NCBI GenBank assembly: GCA_006218025.1
Contig: VBWA01000014.1
Coordinates: 1 to 64,000 of the forward strand
Origin: Rhodocyclaceae bacterium
GTDB lineage: Bacteria > Pseudomonadota > Gammaproteobacteria > Burkholderiales > Rhodocyclaceae
Direction: 5' to 3'
Length of the DNA stretch: 64,000 bases
Part shown: positions 1 through 12,046 of the stretch, one piece after another
Numbering within the stretch: position 1 is the stretch's first letter
Layout: each line of letters begins with the position of its first letter
Translations under genes and position numbers: made by a program
Notes under the pieces: generated by a model
Databases searched by the model: none
Told to the model about the DNA's origin: nothing
The model's input: only the letters and a program-made list of their open reading frames with translations

Positions 1-86
1 ACCGGAACATATGTCGTTATATGTGAGGATAGCGAGCACCGCCCAAGCCCCGATCCGGCGCGCGCAGTAGATTTATTCATGAGCTT

Positions 87-281
87 TTACTCCAGCTCGT
101 CGATCCAGGCCTGTTGAATCGCTTCGAGCTGTTTCTCGCCGCAGTGGCTCTCGTTTTCCTCGAAGCCAGGTAACTCCATGACCCAGCGCATCAGGTCGAC
201 AAAGTTGATCCTGGTCGGATCGACCTCCGGGTGAGCTTCGGCCAGCTCAATGGCAACGTCGAGGCTATCGGTCCACTTCAT
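87..281 (-). CDS. iscX: Fe-S cluster assembly protein IscX
   Basis: A 64-residue acidic protein that matches IscX (YfhJ), a small helical partner that binds IscS and modulates iron delivery or sulfur transfer during Fe-S assembly in the cytosol. It opens with [18 protein letters not shown] and contains the family's DPTRINFVDL segment. The reading frame is open further upstream, but this ATG overlaps the fdx stop codon as ATGA, which fixes the start. It is the last gene of the isc operon; the 86 bases beyond it hold nothing I recognise. Length is normal for the family (about 65). Confidence 0.93.
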   Translation of the reverse strand: MKWTDSLDVAIELAEAHPEVDPTRINFVDLMRWVMELPGFEENESHCGEKQLEAIQQAWIDELE

Positions 282-621
282 TTCTTGGAATGCCCTTCCT
301 TGACCATGTTGATGGTGTATTTCGGAATTTCGATCACCAGCGGAATCTGGCCGACCAGAGCCTGACACGAAAGGCGCGAGTTGGGTTCCAGGCCCCAGGC
401 CTTGTCGAGCAGATCCTCCTCGATATCCTCGGCCGCTGCCAGCGAATTGAAGCCTTCGCGCACGACGACATGGCAGGTGGTGCAGGCGCAGGACTTCTCG
501 CAGGCATGTTCGATTTCGATGTCGTTGCCGAGCAGCGCATCACAGATCGAGATTCCGGGCACGGCATCGATCACCGCTCCATCCGGGCACAATTCGACAT
601 GGGGCAAAACAATAATTTGGG

Positions 622-625
<4 letters not shown>
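278..625 (-). CDS. fdx: ISC-type [2Fe-2S] ferredoxin
   Basis: A 115-residue adrenodoxin-like ferredoxin that supplies electrons for cluster formation on IscU. Cluster ligands read as Cys42, Cys48, Cys51 and Cys87, with an additional Cys46 in the same loop ([14 protein letters not shown]). Its ATG overlaps the hscA stop by four bases, and its own stop overlaps iscX, so hscA-fdx-iscX are translationally coupled. Length is typical (about 111-113). Confidence 0.95.
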
Positions 626-2490
<1,865 letters not shown>

Positions 2491-2496
2491 AGTGTT

Positions 2497-3039
2497 CTAC
2501 GCGGTGACGGCTTCGAGCGCGTCGTCGATTTCGGTCAGCAGTTTTTCCTGAAACATCAGCTGTCGCACCAGATTGGCCGCGGCGATGAAATCCTTCGTCA
2601 TATCAATCAATTCAGCCAAGCGTTCGTATTCGACCCTGATTTCATTCAGCAGACGCGAACGCACCGCGTCCAGTGCGGCTTCGTCGGAAGCAGCCCTCGC
2701 CTCCATCACCGCTTCGCGCAGCTCCATCTGGCTGACCAAAAATTCCACAGGCATCGCGGTATTGCTTTCGATCTGTGGATCGTGCCCAAGCAGATGCAGC
2801 AGGTAACGGGCCCGCTTGCCGGGCGACTTGAGCGTCTGGAAAGCCTCGTTCACCCGGGTCGCCCATTGCATCGCCAGACGCCGGTCGGAATCCGCGGCAT
2901 GCGCGTGCTTGTCCGGATGCACTTGCGCCTGAATCGCCCGAAAGGAATGTTCCAGACTCTCCAGGTCAAGTGACTGCGCACGCGGCAGCCCGAACAGCGT
3001 GAAGTGATCGGCAGCGAAATTCAGGTCGAACGTAGTCAT
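2497..3039 (-). CDS. hscB: Fe-S assembly J-protein HscB
   Basis: A 180-residue co-chaperone with an N-terminal J domain carrying HPD at about residues 41-43 and a C-terminal helical domain that docks IscU. It stimulates the HscA ATPase. The frame stays open upstream into iscA, but the start at MTTFDLNFAADHF gives the usual length (about 171-180) and lies 10 bases after the iscA stop. Gene order iscA-hscB-hscA-fdx is the canonical ISC arrangement. Confidence 0.93.
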   Translation of the reverse strand: MTTFDLNFAADHFTLFGLPRAQSLDLESLEHSFRAIQAQVHPDKHAHAADSDRRLAMQWATRVNEAFQTLKSPGKRARYLLHLLGHDPQIESNTAMPVEFLVSQMELREAVMEARAASDEAALDAVRSRLLNEIRVEYERLAELIDMTKDFIAAANLVRQLMFQEKLLTEIDDALEAVTA

Positions 3040-3049
3040 CGAGCGAGCA

Positions 3050-3457
3050 TCAGGTATTGAACGACTCGCCGCAGCCGCATGCGTCCTTGACGTTCGGGTT
3101 GTTGAACTTGAAGCCTTCGTTGAGGCCCTCGCGCGCATAGTCGAGCTCGGTACCGGCCAGGTAGGGCAGGCTCTTCGGATCGACCAGCACCTTGACGCCG
3201 TGACTGAGGAATTCGATGTCCTCGGCGTTGGCGGCATCCGCGAACTCCAGTTTGTATGCCATGCCCGAGCACCCTGAGGTGCGCACGCCGAGACGAATGC
3301 CGATGCCCTTGCCGCGCTTGGCGATGTACTTGGCGATATGGTCTGCGGCGCGTTCGCTGAGGGTCACCGGACTTGCGCTTTCGCTGCCCTGCCAGTTTGT
3401 CGGCGGGACCTGCGGCGTGGCGGCAGTATCGCTCGGGGTAGTGGTGCAAGCACTCAT
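3050..3457 (-). CDS. iscA: A-type Fe-S carrier IscA
   Basis: An A-type carrier that receives clusters from IscU and passes them to apoproteins. The three conserved cysteines are seen as Cys63 ([10 protein letters not shown]) and Cys127/Cys129 (ACGCGES) near the C-terminus. From the ATG used here the protein has 135 residues, about 28 more than usual, with a Ser/Thr/Pro-rich leader. An in-frame GTG at Val31 would give a normal 105-residue IscA, so the start is uncertain. It follows iscU by two bases. Confidence 0.9.
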   Translation of the reverse strand: MSACTTTPSDTAATPQVPPTNWQGSESASPVTLSERAADHIAKYIAKRGKGIGIRLGVRTSGCSGMAYKLEFADAANAEDIEFLSHGVKVLVDPKSLPYLAGTELDYAREGLNEGFKFNNPNVKDACGCGESFNT

Positions 3458-3459
3458 GT

Positions 3460-3843
3460 TCAAGCTCCCTGTTTCTTTCTGTAGTCGGCCACGGCGGCCT
3501 TGATCGCATCCTCGGCAAGGATGGAGCAGTGGATCTTGACCGGCGGCAACGCCAGTTCTTCCGCGATCTGGGTATTTTTGATTTCCAGAGCCTGATCCAG
3601 CGTCTTGCCCTTGACCCATTCGGTCACCAGCGAAGACGAGGCAATCGCCGAACCGCAGCCATAGGTCTTGAACTTGGCGTCTTCGATCACGCCATCCTTG
3701 CCGACCTTGATCTGCAGCTTCATGACGTCGCCGCAGGCTGGTGCGCCGACCATGCCGGTCGCAACGCTCTCGTCGTCCTTGGCAAAGGAGCCGACGTTGC
3801 GCGGGTTTTCGTAGTGATCCAGAACTTTTTCGCTGTATGCCAT
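3460..3843 (-). CDS. iscU: Fe-S cluster scaffold IscU
   Basis: A 127-residue scaffold on which [2Fe-2S] clusters are assembled from IscS sulfur. Cluster-binding residues Cys37, Asp39, Cys63, His105 and Cys106 are present, and the HscA recognition motif LPPVK is at 99-103. A good ribosome-binding site (AGGAG) precedes the ATG. The 111-base gap to iscS contains several strong hairpins, listed separately. Length is standard (128 in E. coli). Confidence 0.96.
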   Translation of the reverse strand: MAYSEKVLDHYENPRNVGSFAKDDESVATGMVGAPACGDVMKLQIKVGKDGVIEDAKFKTYGCGSAIASSSLVTEWVKGKTLDQALEIKNTQIAEELALPPVKIHCSILAEDAIKAAVADYRKKQGA

Positions 3844-3968
3844 GTTGCAACTCCTAAAGTATTTCTTGCTAGTCGCCCCCGCCCTCGGGGCGGGGGTTGG
3901 GGGGCGGGCCGTCCACCTTGCCCGAAGGGCTGCACACTGATGCGGCTGACCGCATCAGTGTGCAGCCC
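3844..3968 (-). promoter_or_regulatory. hairpin cluster at the iscS end and iscS-iscU intergenic region
   Basis: Read on the minus strand, the end of iscS and the gap to iscU form three consecutive hairpins. The first is a perfect 19-bp stem (3927-3945 with 3950-3968, 4-base loop) that includes the iscS stop codon. The second is a small GCCC-TTC-GGGC hairpin. The third is a 9-bp G+C-only stem (CCCCCGCCC, loop CGA, GGGCGGGGG). None is followed by a T run, so a simple terminator is unlikely. A processing, mRNA-stability or attenuation role is inference. Confidence 0.6.
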
Positions 3969-5181
3969 ATTGAACGCTGTCGAGATCAACACCGTCCTTG
4001 TACATTTCCCACAGCGGGGAAAGCTCGCGCAGCTTGCCCAGCTTGTCGTGCAGCAGCTTGATCGTGAAATCGATTTCCTGTTCCGTCGTGAAACGCCCGA
4101 GGGTGAAGCGAATCGAACTGTGCGCCAGCTCGTCCGAACGACCCAGCGAACGCAGCACATAGGATGGCTCGAGGCTGGCGGAGGTGCAGGCCGAGCCGCT
4201 CGACACGGCGATGTCCTTGACCGCCATGATCAGCGATTCGCCTTCGACGAAGTTGAAGCTGACATTCAAATTGTGCGGCACGCGCTGGTCGATGTCGCCA
4301 TTGACGTAGGTTTCCTCGATATCCATCAGGCCCTTGAGCAGCCTGTCGCGCAGCATGCGGATGCGTTCGTTTTCGGTGGCCATTTCCTCGCGCGCGAGAC
4401 GGAAGCATTCGCCCATGCCGATGATCTGGTGCGTCGCCAGGGTACCGGAGCGCATGCCGCGCTCATGGCCGCCGCCGTGCATTTGCGCTTCGAGCCGGAT
4501 GCGCGGCTTGCGCCTGACGTAGAGCGCGCCGATGCCTTTGGGGCCGTAGGTCTTGTGCGCGCAGAAGGACATCAGATCGACCTTCAGCTTGGAGAGGTCG
4601 ATCGGCATCTTGCCGGTGGCCTGCGCCGCATCGACGTGGAAGATCACACCCTTCTCGCGGCAAATCTCGCCGATCTCGGCGATAGGCTGGATGACGCCGA
4701 TTTCATTGTTCACCGCCATCACCGACGCGACGACCGTGTCGGGCCGCAGCGCCGCCTTGAACTGCTCGACGGTGATCAGGCCATTCGCCTGGGGCACCAG
4801 ATAGGTCGCCTCGAAGCCCTGGCGTTCGAGTTCCTTGACGGTATCCAGCACCGCCTTGTGCTCGGTGCTCACCGTGATGATGTGCTTGCCCTTGGTGCCG
4901 GCGTAGAAATGCGCCGCGCCCTTGATGGCGAGGTTGTTCGACTCCGTGGCACCCGAGGTCCAGATGATTTCCTTGGCGTCCGCGCCGACCAGCGCGGCGA
5001 CTTCTTCGCGCGCTTCTTCGACGGCCTTCTCGGCTTCCCAGCCATAGGCATGGGAACGCGAGGCCGGGTTGCCGAAATGCTCGGTCAGCCAGGGAATCAT
5101 CTTCGCTGCCACGCGCGGATCGACCGGCGTGGTCGCGGAGTAGTCGAGGTATACCGGTAGCTTCATGCCTGCTGCATTCAT
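3955..5181 (-). CDS. iscS: cysteine desulfurase IscS
   Basis: A PLP-dependent cysteine desulfurase supplying sulfur to IscU and tRNA thiolation. It has [11 protein letters not shown] at the N-terminus, the PLP lysine in [10 protein letters not shown] and the catalytic cysteine in [14 protein letters not shown] use the ATG at 5181 because GGAGAAG lies at ideal spacing upstream. The ATG at 5166 ([10 protein letters not shown]) would give the 403-residue form seen in most homologues, so the first five residues are uncertain. It lies directly downstream of a second, NifS-like desulfurase. Confidence 0.94.
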   Translation of the reverse strand: MNAAGMKLPVYLDYSATTPVDPRVAAKMIPWLTEHFGNPASRSHAYGWEAEKAVEEAREEVAALVGADAKEIIWTSGATESNNLAIKGAAHFYAGTKGKHIITVSTEHKAVLDTVKELERQGFEATYLVPQANGLITVEQFKAALRPDTVVASVMAVNNEIGVIQPIAEIGEICREKGVIFHVDAAQATGKMPIDLSKLKVDLMSFCAHKTYGPKGIGALYVRRKPRIRLEAQMHGGGHERGMRSGTLATHQIIGMGECFRLAREEMATENERIRMLRDRLLKGLMDIEETYVNGDIDQRVPHNLNVSFNFVEGESLIMAVKDIAVSSGSACTSASLEPSYVLRSLGRSDELAHSSIRFTLGRFTTEQEIDFTIKLLHDKLGKLRELSPLWEMYKDGVDLDSVQWAAH

Positions 5182-5197
5182 CAAAAACTTCTCCAGT

Positions 5198-6355
5198 TCA
5201 GCTTGTCAGGGCCTTCAGGCCCTTGAGTTGCAAGATTGTAGTATTCAATGCGTCGAGCAGATCGCGCACCTGCGACGCGGTGTTGTCGGTGCCGAAGCTC
5301 ACCCGCACGGCACCGCGCGCGATCCTTGATTCGACGCCCATCGCCAGCAGCACGTGCGAAGGCTCCGGATTGGCGCTGGAACAGGCCGCCCCGGCCGCGA
5401 CGGCAAAGCCGGCACGATCGAGTTTGCCCACCAGCGTCTCGCCGTCGATGCCGGCGAAGGCGAAATAGCTCGTGTTGGGCAAGCGCTCGGCGGCGCCGGC
5501 GAATATCGTCGCCCCCTGCTCCGCCAGGCCGGTTTCGAGTTCCGCACGCAGCGCGGCAAGCTGCAGCGTACGCGCATCGAGTCGGGCAACCGCCAGTTCC
5601 GCGGCGAGGCCGAACCCGACAATCGCCGCGACGTTTTCGGTGCCGGAGCGCAGACCGCGTTCATGGCCACCACCGGCGATCAGCGGCTGCAGTTCGACAC
5701 GCTTGTCCACCACCAGTGCGCCGGCGCCTTTCGGCCCGCCCAGCTTGTGCGCGGAGAGCGTCAAGGCATGGACGCCGGCGCCGTTGAGGGCGCGAAAATC
5801 CAGCGGACGCCTGCCGAAGGCCTGCACCGCATCGCTGTGAAACCACGCCCGTGTCGGCCTGGCCTGCGCCGCGAGGGCGCTGATGTCCTGCACGGCACCC
5901 GTTTCGTTATTGGCCAGCATGACGGAAAAAATCGCCGGCTTTTCCGCAAGTACCGCCTGAAAGTCGGCGCTGGCGACACGGCAATTTCCATCGACGGCGA
6001 TTTCCCGCAGCTTCCAGCCGGCGCGTGCCAGCTGTTTTGCCGGCTCGCGTACGCAGGGATGCTCGATCGCCGAGATCGCCACCGTGCCAGGTGCGAGGCA
6101 GGCGGCCGCGCCCTTGATGAAAAGATTGTTGGCTTCCGAACCGCCGCTGGTAAACACCACTTCGGTCGGATGCGCGCCTACCGCATACGCCACCCGCTGC
6201 CGCGCCTCGTCGATCGCGCGCCGCGCCGCGCGCCCGTATTCGTGACGGCTGGAGGCATTGCCGAACTGCTCGCGCAGGTAGGGCAGCATGCCTTCCAGCA
6301 CGCGCGGATCGAGCGGCGTGGTGGCGTTGTGATCGAAATAGACGGGAGCGAACAT
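5198..6355 (-). CDS. second, NifS/IscS-like cysteine desulfurase
   Basis: A 385-residue class V aminotransferase-fold protein similar to IscS but divergent. It has [13 protein letters not shown] near the N-terminus, the PLP lysine in [11 protein letters not shown] and the catalytic cysteine in [12 protein letters not shown]. It sits between iscR and iscS, an arrangement known in several betaproteobacteria. Both enzymes keep their catalytic residues, so the operon encodes two sulfur donors; what distinguishes them cannot be read here. Codons around RVASADFQ coincide with one copy of the 22-bp dispersed repeat. Confidence 0.88.
   Translation of the reverse strand: MFAPVYFDHNATTPLDPRVLEGMLPYLREQFGNASSRHEYGRAARRAIDEARQRVAYAVGAHPTEVVFTSGGSEANNLFIKGAAACLAPGTVAISAIEHPCVREPAKQLARAGWKLREIAVDGNCRVASADFQAVLAEKPAIFSVMLANNETGAVQDISALAAQARPTRAWFHSDAVQAFGRRPLDFRALNGAGVHALTLSAHKLGGPKGAGALVVDKRVELQPLIAGGGHERGLRSGTENVAAIVGFGLAAELAVARLDARTLQLAALRAELETGLAEQGATIFAGAAERLPNTSYFAFAGIDGETLVGKLDRAGFAVAAGAACSSANPEPSHVLLAMGVESRIARGAVRVSFGTDNTASQVRDLLDALNTTILQLKGLKALTS
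5962..5983 (+). repeat. 22-bp dispersed repeat, copy 1 (inside nifS-like gene)
   Basis: Begins AGTCGGCGCTGG, continues CGAC and ends ACGGCA. It lies antisense in the nifS-like gene, where it encodes RVASADF. The last base deviates from the consensus. Confidence 0.75.
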
Positions 6356-6370
6356 GGCGGAGCGCGGCTA

Positions 6371-6862
6371 TCAGGCTGCGACGAGTTCCTCGGCCGGACG
6401 GCGCACGCGGCGCAGCGGACGTTCGTCGTGCAGCACGTTGGCGGTGCCGGTCTTTTCCCGCTGCTGGGCCACGAGTTCGGCGAGGCTGACCGAATTGAGG
6501 TAGTCGAACATCTTTTCGTTGAGGCTGGTCCACAGTTCGTGGGTCATGCAGGGACGCTGATCCTCTGCGCAATTGCCCTTGCCGCCGCAATTCGTGGCAT
6601 CGAGCGACTCGTCGACCGCATGGATGATGTCCGACACCGAAACCGATTCCAGCGGCTTGGCCAGACAATAGCCGCCGCCCGGTCCGCGCACGCTCGATAC
6701 CAGCTGGCGCCGGCGCAGTTTGCCGAACAGTTGCTCGAGATAGGAAAGGGAAATCTTCTGCCGCTCGCTGATGCCAGCCAGGGTTACCGGGCCGGCGTGC
6801 TGGCGCAAGGCAAGATCGATCATCGCGGTTACCGCAAAACGTCCTTTGGTCGTCAGTCTCAT
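6371..6862 (-). CDS. iscR: Fe-S cluster regulator IscR
   Basis: A 163-residue Rrf2-family regulator. It has an N-terminal winged helix ([14 protein letters not shown], recognition region around [14 protein letters not shown]) and cluster ligands Cys92, Cys98, Cys105 and His108. The spacing between the second and third cysteines is six residues, one more than in E. coli. Holo-IscR represses the isc promoter, and a matching site lies directly upstream. It is the first gene of the isc operon, 15 bases before the NifS-like gene. Confidence 0.95.
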   Translation of the reverse strand: MRLTTKGRFAVTAMIDLALRQHAGPVTLAGISERQKISLSYLEQLFGKLRRRQLVSSVRGPGGGYCLAKPLESVSVSDIIHAVDESLDATNCGGKGNCAEDQRPCMTHELWTSLNEKMFDYLNSVSLAELVAQQREKTGTANVLHDERPLRRVRRPAEELVAA

Positions 6863-6929
6863 TTGAACTCTCCGTCAGGGTAATACAGTTGAGAAACGCG
6901 TCAGGAGCAATACCCGAGCATTTCGATCG

Positions 6930-6963
6930 ACTATATGGTATCCCGATCGTTTTAGTCAACTAT
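6930..6963 (-). promoter_or_regulatory. iscR promoter with type 1 IscR-binding site
   Basis: On the minus strand a -35 TTGACT (6954-6959) and a -10 TATAGT (6930-6935) are 18 bases apart. A 25-base window at 6939-6963 (ATAGTTGACT, AAAAC, GATCGGGATA) fits the type 1 IscR consensus at about 20 of 25 positions and covers the -35. Fe-S-loaded IscR bound here would block RNA polymerase. The site overlaps the last codons of cysE. Confidence 0.72.
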
Positions 6964-7704
6964 TTTCGACAGGTAGTTCGGATCGAACTTGTCGGCGGTG
7001 GCAACGTCGTCTTCCAGCGATACCCCGGAACGCTCCATGGTCTTCAGCAAGGCCTCAATGCGCCGGTCGGTTTCCACCGCATGATTGAGCAGGCCGTGTA
7101 TCGCCTGCGCCAGCGGATCGTCCTCGTTGCGCGTCACGGCATAGGCGGAGAAGCCCATCTGGCCGGCCTTGACCTCACGGTCGATTTCGCGGTGGTCCTC
7201 GACGATGCGCGCCGGAATGCCGACCGCCGTCGCCCCCGCCGGGACGTCGCGCACCACCACGGCGTTCGAGCCTACCTTGGCGCCCGGGCCGAGAATGATC
7301 GGCCCCAGCACCTTGGCCCCGGCGCCGATCACCACGCCGCGCTGCAAGGTGGGATGCCGCTTGCCCTTGTTCCACGACGTGCCGCCCAGCGTGACGCCAT
7401 GATAGAGCGTGCATTCATCCTCGATAACCGCCGTCTCGCCAATGACCACACCCATGCCGTGGTCGATGAACACCCGGCGGCCGATGGTTGCACCGGGATG
7501 AATCTCGATGCCGGTGATCCAGCGCGTGAAATGCGACAGGAAGCGCGCCAGCCAGCGCAAGCGCGCGCTCCACAGCCAGTGCGAGGCACGGTGCAGCGTC
7601 AGGGCATGGAAGCCCGGATAGCAGGTCAGCACCTCCCAGGTAGAACGGGCGGCCGGATCGCGTTCGAAAACGCAGGAGATATCTTCACGCAGTCGGGAGA
7701 GCAT
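6952..7704 (-). CDS. cysE: serine O-acetyltransferase CysE
   Basis: A 250-residue acetyl-CoA:L-serine acetyltransferase, first committed step of cysteine synthesis. An N-terminal helical part is followed by hexapeptide repeats of a left-handed beta-helix with the conserved [13 protein letters not shown] and [10 protein letters not shown] segments. It lies upstream of iscR in the order often seen in betaproteobacteria, and cysteine is the sulfur source for IscS. The C-terminal tail after the beta-helix is long and low in similarity to E. coli. Its 3' end overlaps the IscR site. Confidence 0.94.
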   Translation of the reverse strand: MLSRLREDISCVFERDPAARSTWEVLTCYPGFHALTLHRASHWLWSARLRWLARFLSHFTRWITGIEIHPGATIGRRVFIDHGMGVVIGETAVIEDECTLYHGVTLGGTSWNKGKRHPTLQRGVVIGAGAKVLGPIILGPGAKVGSNAVVVRDVPAGATAVGIPARIVEDHREIDREVKAGQMGFSAYAVTRNEDDPLAQAIHGLLNHAVETDRRIEALLKTMERSGVSLEDDVATADKFDPNYLSKIVD

Positions 7705-7758
7705 GGATACTTCTTCTATTAGAACTTGCTGAAATGGTAGAAATCCCGAGCGCCGGGG

Positions 7759-8547
7759 TCAAGTTTTATTTTCAGGGTTCGCTTTACCCTTGATCGGGCC
7801 GGAAATCCCTTTTTCCAGTGCTGCAAACAATCCGCGCAAAATATTGACCTCTTCCTTTTCCGGTGCGGCGCGGGAAAACATGCGCCGCAACCGCAGAATA
7901 AGCCGCTTCGGGCTCGCCGGATCGAGGAACTCGCTGGCAATCGCCGCGCGCTCGATATGGGTGATCAGTCCCTCCACTTCGTCATGGCTGGCGAGTTCCC
8001 CTGCCCCCGAAATCGCCGGCGGCCGACCGGGGTCGAGTGCCGCCAGGCGCAGCTCATAGCCCATCACCTGCACCGCCGCGGCGAGATTCAGGGAACTGAA
8101 GTCGACATTGACCGGAATCATCGCCCAGCGCCGGCACTGCCCCAGTTCTTCGTTGGACAGCCCCGAGGTCTCGTTGCCGAAGACGATCGCAACGTCGCCG
8201 CTCGATGCCATCGCCACCACTTCCGCGGCTGCGTCGCGGGCCCACAGGGCGGGCGTCGCCAGTTCCCGGCGGCGCGCAGTCATCGCCACAGCCAGGACTG
8301 TGCCGGACAAGGCTTCGGGCAAGGACATCACCACCTCGGCCTGCACCAGCAGATCGGTGGCCCCAGCCGCCATGGCATCGGCCTGGGCGTCGGGAAAGGT
8401 GCGCGGGTTCACCAGTACCAGGCGCGACAGCCCCATGGTCTTCATCGCCCGCGCGGCCGCACCGATATTGCCCGGATGACTGGGATGCGAGAGAACGACG
8501 CGGATGCGATCGAGGACGGCAGGTTCGGGCAATGACGTGGTGTTCAT
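7759..8547 (-). CDS. trmJ: tRNA (cytidine/uridine-2'-O-)-methyltransferase TrmJ
   Basis: A SPOUT-class methyltransferase that 2'-O-methylates position 32 of the tRNA anticodon loop. The knot motifs are visible: VLVNPRTFPDAQADA, IVFGNETSGLSNEEL and NVDFSSLNLAAAVQVMGYE. From MNTTSLPEP the protein has 262 residues, close to E. coli TrmJ (246). An upstream in-frame start would run into the divergent suhB promoter area and is not used. It is divergent from suhB. Confidence 0.92.
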   Translation of the reverse strand: MNTTSLPEPAVLDRIRVVLSHPSHPGNIGAAARAMKTMGLSRLVLVNPRTFPDAQADAMAAGATDLLVQAEVVMSLPEALSGTVLAVAMTARRRELATPALWARDAAAEVVAMASSGDVAIVFGNETSGLSNEELGQCRRWAMIPVNVDFSSLNLAAAVQVMGYELRLAALDPGRPPAISGAGELASHDEVEGLITHIERAAIASEFLDPASPKRLILRLRRMFSRAAPEKEEVNILRGLFAALEKGISGPIKGKANPENKT

Positions 8548-8649
8548 ATTATGTCTCGGCCCCTCTGGGCCGGGACGGTATCCCGGGATAGAATTGCGCA
8601 CTTCGCGCGCTGATTGCGCCCATCTTTGGCTGCCCCGCCGTAAAAATCC

Positions 8650-9456
8650 ATGCATCCCACGCTGAACATAGCCGTCAAAGCCGCGCGTCGCGCCGGCCAG
8701 ATCATCAACCGCGCCAGCCTCGACGTCGACAAGCTCAGGATCGACGTCAAGCAGCAGAGCGATTACGTGACGGAGGTCGACCGTGCCGCGGAAGCGGCGA
8801 TTCTCGATGTGTTGCGCGAGGCCTATCCGACCTACGGAATTCTAGCAGAGGAGTCGGGGCTGGCCGGCACCAGTGCGGACAGCGAATACCAGTGGATCAT
8901 CGATCCGCTGGACGGCACCACCAACTTCATTCACGGCGTGCCGCAGTATGCCATTTCGATCGGCCTGGCCCACCGTGGGGTGATGACGCAAGCCGTGGTC
9001 TACGACCCCAACCGCAATGAAATCTTCACCGCCAGCAAGGGCGGCGGCGCCTTCGTCAACGAAAAGCGCATCCGCGTCGCCAAACGCACCAAGCTCGATG
9101 AAGCGCTGATCGGTACCGGCTTTCCGTATCGCATGTTCGACCACATCGACGCCTATCTCGCGATTTTCCGCGACGTGGCGCAAAAAACCGCGGGCATGCG
9201 CCGCCCCGGCGCCGCCGCACTGGACCTCGCCTGGGTGGCCTGCGGCCGCATGGACGGCTTCTGGGAACTCGGCCTGTCGCCTTGGGACATGGCTGCCGGC
9301 ACCCTGCTGATCACCGAAGCCGGCGGCCTGGTCGGCGATCTGGCCGGCGAATCCAATTACATGAAGACCGGTAACATCATCGGCGGCAACCCGAAGATAT
9401 TTTCGCAGTTGCTGCAACTCATCACCCCTCATCTGACCGCAAAACTCAAGGCGTAA
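8650..9456 (+). CDS. suhB: inositol-1-monophosphatase family protein SuhB
   Basis: A 268-residue Mg2+-dependent phosphatase of the inositol monophosphatase family; in E. coli SuhB also assists rRNA antitermination complexes. Metal-binding motifs are seen in the order EESG (about 68), [11 protein letters not shown] (about 83-92) and [17 protein letters not shown] (about 210-225). Length equals E. coli SuhB (267). It is followed 10 bases later by mutS on the same strand, so the two may be co-transcribed. Confidence 0.94.
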   Translation: MHPTLNIAVKAARRAGQIINRASLDVDKLRIDVKQQSDYVTEVDRAAEAAILDVLREAYPTYGILAEESGLAGTSADSEYQWIIDPLDGTTNFIHGVPQYAISIGLAHRGVMTQAVVYDPNRNEIFTASKGGGAFVNEKRIRVAKRTKLDEALIGTGFPYRMFDHIDAYLAIFRDVAQKTAGMRRPGAAALDLAWVACGRMDGFWELGLSPWDMAAGTLLITEAGGLVGDLAGESNYMKTGNIIGGNPKIFSQLLQLITPHLTAKLKA

Positions 9457-9466
9457 CCCGAGCCTG

Positions 9467-12046
9467 ATGTCGGCCGCCTTGACGGCCGCCGAACTGGCGG
9501 CACACACCCCCGTAATGCAGCAGTGGCTGCGCGCCAAGGCGGAGCATGCGGACAAGCTGCTGTTTTTCCGCATGGGGGATTTCTACGAGCTGTTCTACGA
9601 AGACGCCGAGCAGGCGGCGCGCCTGCTCGACATCACGCTGACGGCACGCGGCCAGTCGGCCGGCAAGCCGATTGCGATGGCCGGCATTCCCTACCACGCG
9701 GTCGACGGCTACCTCGCCAAGCTCGTCAAGCTCGGCGTCTCCGTGGCGATCTGCGAGCAGATCGGCGATCCGGCGCTGTCAAAAGGGCCGGTCGAGCGCG
9801 CCGTCACCCGCATCGTCACGCCGGGCACGCTGACCGATGCCAACCTGCTCGACGACAAGCATGACAGCCTGCTGCTGGCGCTGACCATCGACCGCCAGCG
9901 CGCCGGCCTCGCCTGGCTCAACCTCGCCAACGGCGACCTGCGTCTGCTGGAAACCTCGCTCGATGCGCTGCCCGCGCACTTCGAGCGCCTGCGGCCGGCT
10001 GAATTGCTGCTGCCCGACGCACTGCGCAGCGGTGTGCAGGAGCACCGCGCCGTCAGCCAGCATCTGCCCGACTGGCATTTCGACGCGCGTGCCGCGGCGA
10101 ACGCTCTGGCCGAGCATTTCGGCACCCGCGACCTGGCCGGGTTCGGCGTACATGACGAGGAACTCGCGCTGGCCGCCGCCGGCGCGCTCTATCGCTACGC
10201 CCAGGCGACGCAGCTGCAGGCGCTGGCCCATGTCACGCAGCTCACCGTCGAACACGAAGGCGCCTTCCTGCGCCTCGATGCCGCGACCCGGCGCAATCTG
10301 GAAATCTCCGAAACCCTGCGCGGCGAAGCGGCTCCCACCCTGCTCTCGCTGCTCGACACCTGCGCCACCAGCATGGGCTCGCGCTGGCTGCGCCACTGCC
10401 TGCATCATCCGCTGGCCGAGCGCAGCATTCCCCGCGCGCGCCACGAAGCGGTCGCGGCGCTGATCGGCGATGCCGGCAATGGGCCGTTTGCGGCACTGGC
10501 CAAGGCGCTGACCGGCTTCGCCGACATCGACCGCATTACCGCCCGCATCGCCTTGAAGAGCGCCCGCCCGCGCGATCTCTCGTCCTTGCGTGACAGCCTG
10601 GCACGCCTCGACGGCATTCGCGCAACAGTCGGCGCTGGTGAGACGGCGACGCGACTCGCCGAACTCACCGCCGCGCTCGCCACGCCGCAGGCCTGCGTCA
10701 GCCTGCTGACCCAGGCCGTGGCGCTGGAGCCGGCAGCGCTGATTCGCGAAGGCGGCGTCATCGCCCCGGGCTACAACGCCGATCTCGACGAACTACGGGC
10801 GATCCAGCACAACTGCGGCGCCTTCCTGATCGAACTCGAAGCGCGCGAACGCGAGCGCAGCGGCATTGCCAATCTCAAGGTCGAGTTCAACAAAGTGCAT
10901 GGCTTCTATATCGAAGTCACCCACGCCAACGTCGAAAAGATCCCCGACGACTATCGCCGCCGGCAAACCCTGAAGAATGCCGAGCGCTACATCACGCCCG
11001 AACTCAAGAGCTTCGAGGACAAGGCGTTGTCGGCGAACGAACGTGCGCTGGCGCTGGAAAAGCAGCTGTGGGACGAGCTGCTCGGCGCGCTGATGATCCA
11101 CATCCCGGTACTGCAGCGCATCGCCCGTGCGATCGCCGAGCTCGATGGCCTCACCGCCTTTGCCGCTGCGGCCGTGCGCCACGACTACCGCCAGCCGGAG
11201 TTCTGCGACGAGGCCGCGATCGACATCGACGGCGGCCGCCATCCCGTGGTGGAAAGGCAGATCGACAGCTTTATTGCCAACGACACGCGCCTCTCGCCTG
11301 CGCGCCGCATGCTGCTGATCACCGGCCCCAACATGGGCGGCAAATCGACCTACATGCGCCAGGCCGCGTTGATCGTCCTGCTCGCCCACTGCGGCAGCTT
11401 CGTCCCTGCGGCGCGTTGCCGGCTGGGACCGGTCGACGCGATCTACACGCGCATCGGCGCCTCGGATGATCTCGCTTCCGGTCGCTCCACCTTCATGGTG
11501 GAAATGACCGAAGCCGCTGCCATTCTCAACGGTGCAACCGACAAGTCGCTGGTGCTGATGGACGAGATCGGCCGCGGCACTTCGACCTTCGATGGCGTCG
11601 CGCTGGCCTTCGCCATCGCGCGTCACCTGATCGAGAAGAACCGCGCCTGGACGCTGTTCTCGACGCATTATTTCGAGCTGACGCGCCTGGCGCAGGACTA
11701 CCCGCTGTGTGCCAACGTCCACCTCGATGCCGTCGAGCATGGGCACAAGATCGTGTTCCTGCACGCGGTCGAGGAAGGTCCGGCTTCGCAGAGCTACGGC
11801 GTGCAGGTAGCCGCGCTGGCCGGCATGCCGCCCGCCGTGGTGCGCGAAGCGCGGCGCCGCCTGACGCTGCTGGAAAACCGCGAGGTCGGCTCACTGACCC
11901 AGCCCGATCTGTTCGCCAGCGCGCCACCTCTGCCGGAACCGCCGCATCCGGCACTCGACGCCCTGCGCGACCTGAATCCCGATGAACTCAGTCCGCGCGA
12001 GGCACTCGAAAAACTGTACCAACTGAGCAAACTGGCCAAGTCATGA
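9467..12046 (+). CDS. mutS: DNA mismatch repair protein MutS
   Basis: An 859-residue mismatch-recognition ATPase. The mismatch-contacting Phe-x-Glu lies in [12 protein letters not shown] (about residues 37-45). Walker [11 protein letters not shown] is at about 619-628, and the Walker B/D-loop [13 protein letters not shown] is near 698-710. A C-terminal tetramerisation tail is present. Full length (E. coli 853). A copy of the 22-bp repeat lies in the lever region and reads VGAGETA. The stop overlaps the ATG of the next gene. Confidence 0.97.
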   Translation: MSAALTAAELAAHTPVMQQWLRAKAEHADKLLFFRMGDFYELFYEDAEQAARLLDITLTARGQSAGKPIAMAGIPYHAVDGYLAKLVKLGVSVAICEQIGDPALSKGPVERAVTRIVTPGTLTDANLLDDKHDSLLLALTIDRQRAGLAWLNLANGDLRLLETSLDALPAHFERLRPAELLLPDALRSGVQEHRAVSQHLPDWHFDARAAANALAEHFGTRDLAGFGVHDEELALAAAGALYRYAQATQLQALAHVTQLTVEHEGAFLRLDAATRRNLEISETLRGEAAPTLLSLLDTCATSMGSRWLRHCLHHPLAERSIPRARHEAVAALIGDAGNGPFAALAKALTGFADIDRITARIALKSARPRDLSSLRDSLARLDGIRATVGAGETATRLAELTAALATPQACVSLLTQAVALEPAALIREGGVIAPGYNADLDELRAIQHNCGAFLIELEARERERSGIANLKVEFNKVHGFYIEVTHANVEKIPDDYRRRQTLKNAERYITPELKSFEDKALSANERALALEKQLWDELLGALMIHIPVLQRIARAIAELDGLTAFAAAAVRHDYRQPEFCDEAAIDIDGGRHPVVERQIDSFIANDTRLSPARRMLLITGPNMGGKSTYMRQAALIVLLAHCGSFVPAARCRLGPVDAIYTRIGASDDLASGRSTFMVEMTEAAAILNGATDKSLVLMDEIGRGTSTFDGVALAFAIARHLIEKNRAWTLFSTHYFELTRLAQDYPLCANVHLDAVEHGHKIVFLHAVEEGPASQSYGVQVAALAGMPPAVVREARRRLTLLENREVGSLTQPDLFASAPPLPEPPHPALDALRDLNPDELSPREALEKLYQLSKLAKS
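10627..10648 (+). repeat. 22-bp dispersed repeat, copy 2 (inside mutS)
   Basis: AGTCGGCGCTGG, then TGAG, then ACGGCG. Sense to mutS, where it encodes VGAGETA in the connector between conserved domains. Confidence 0.8.
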
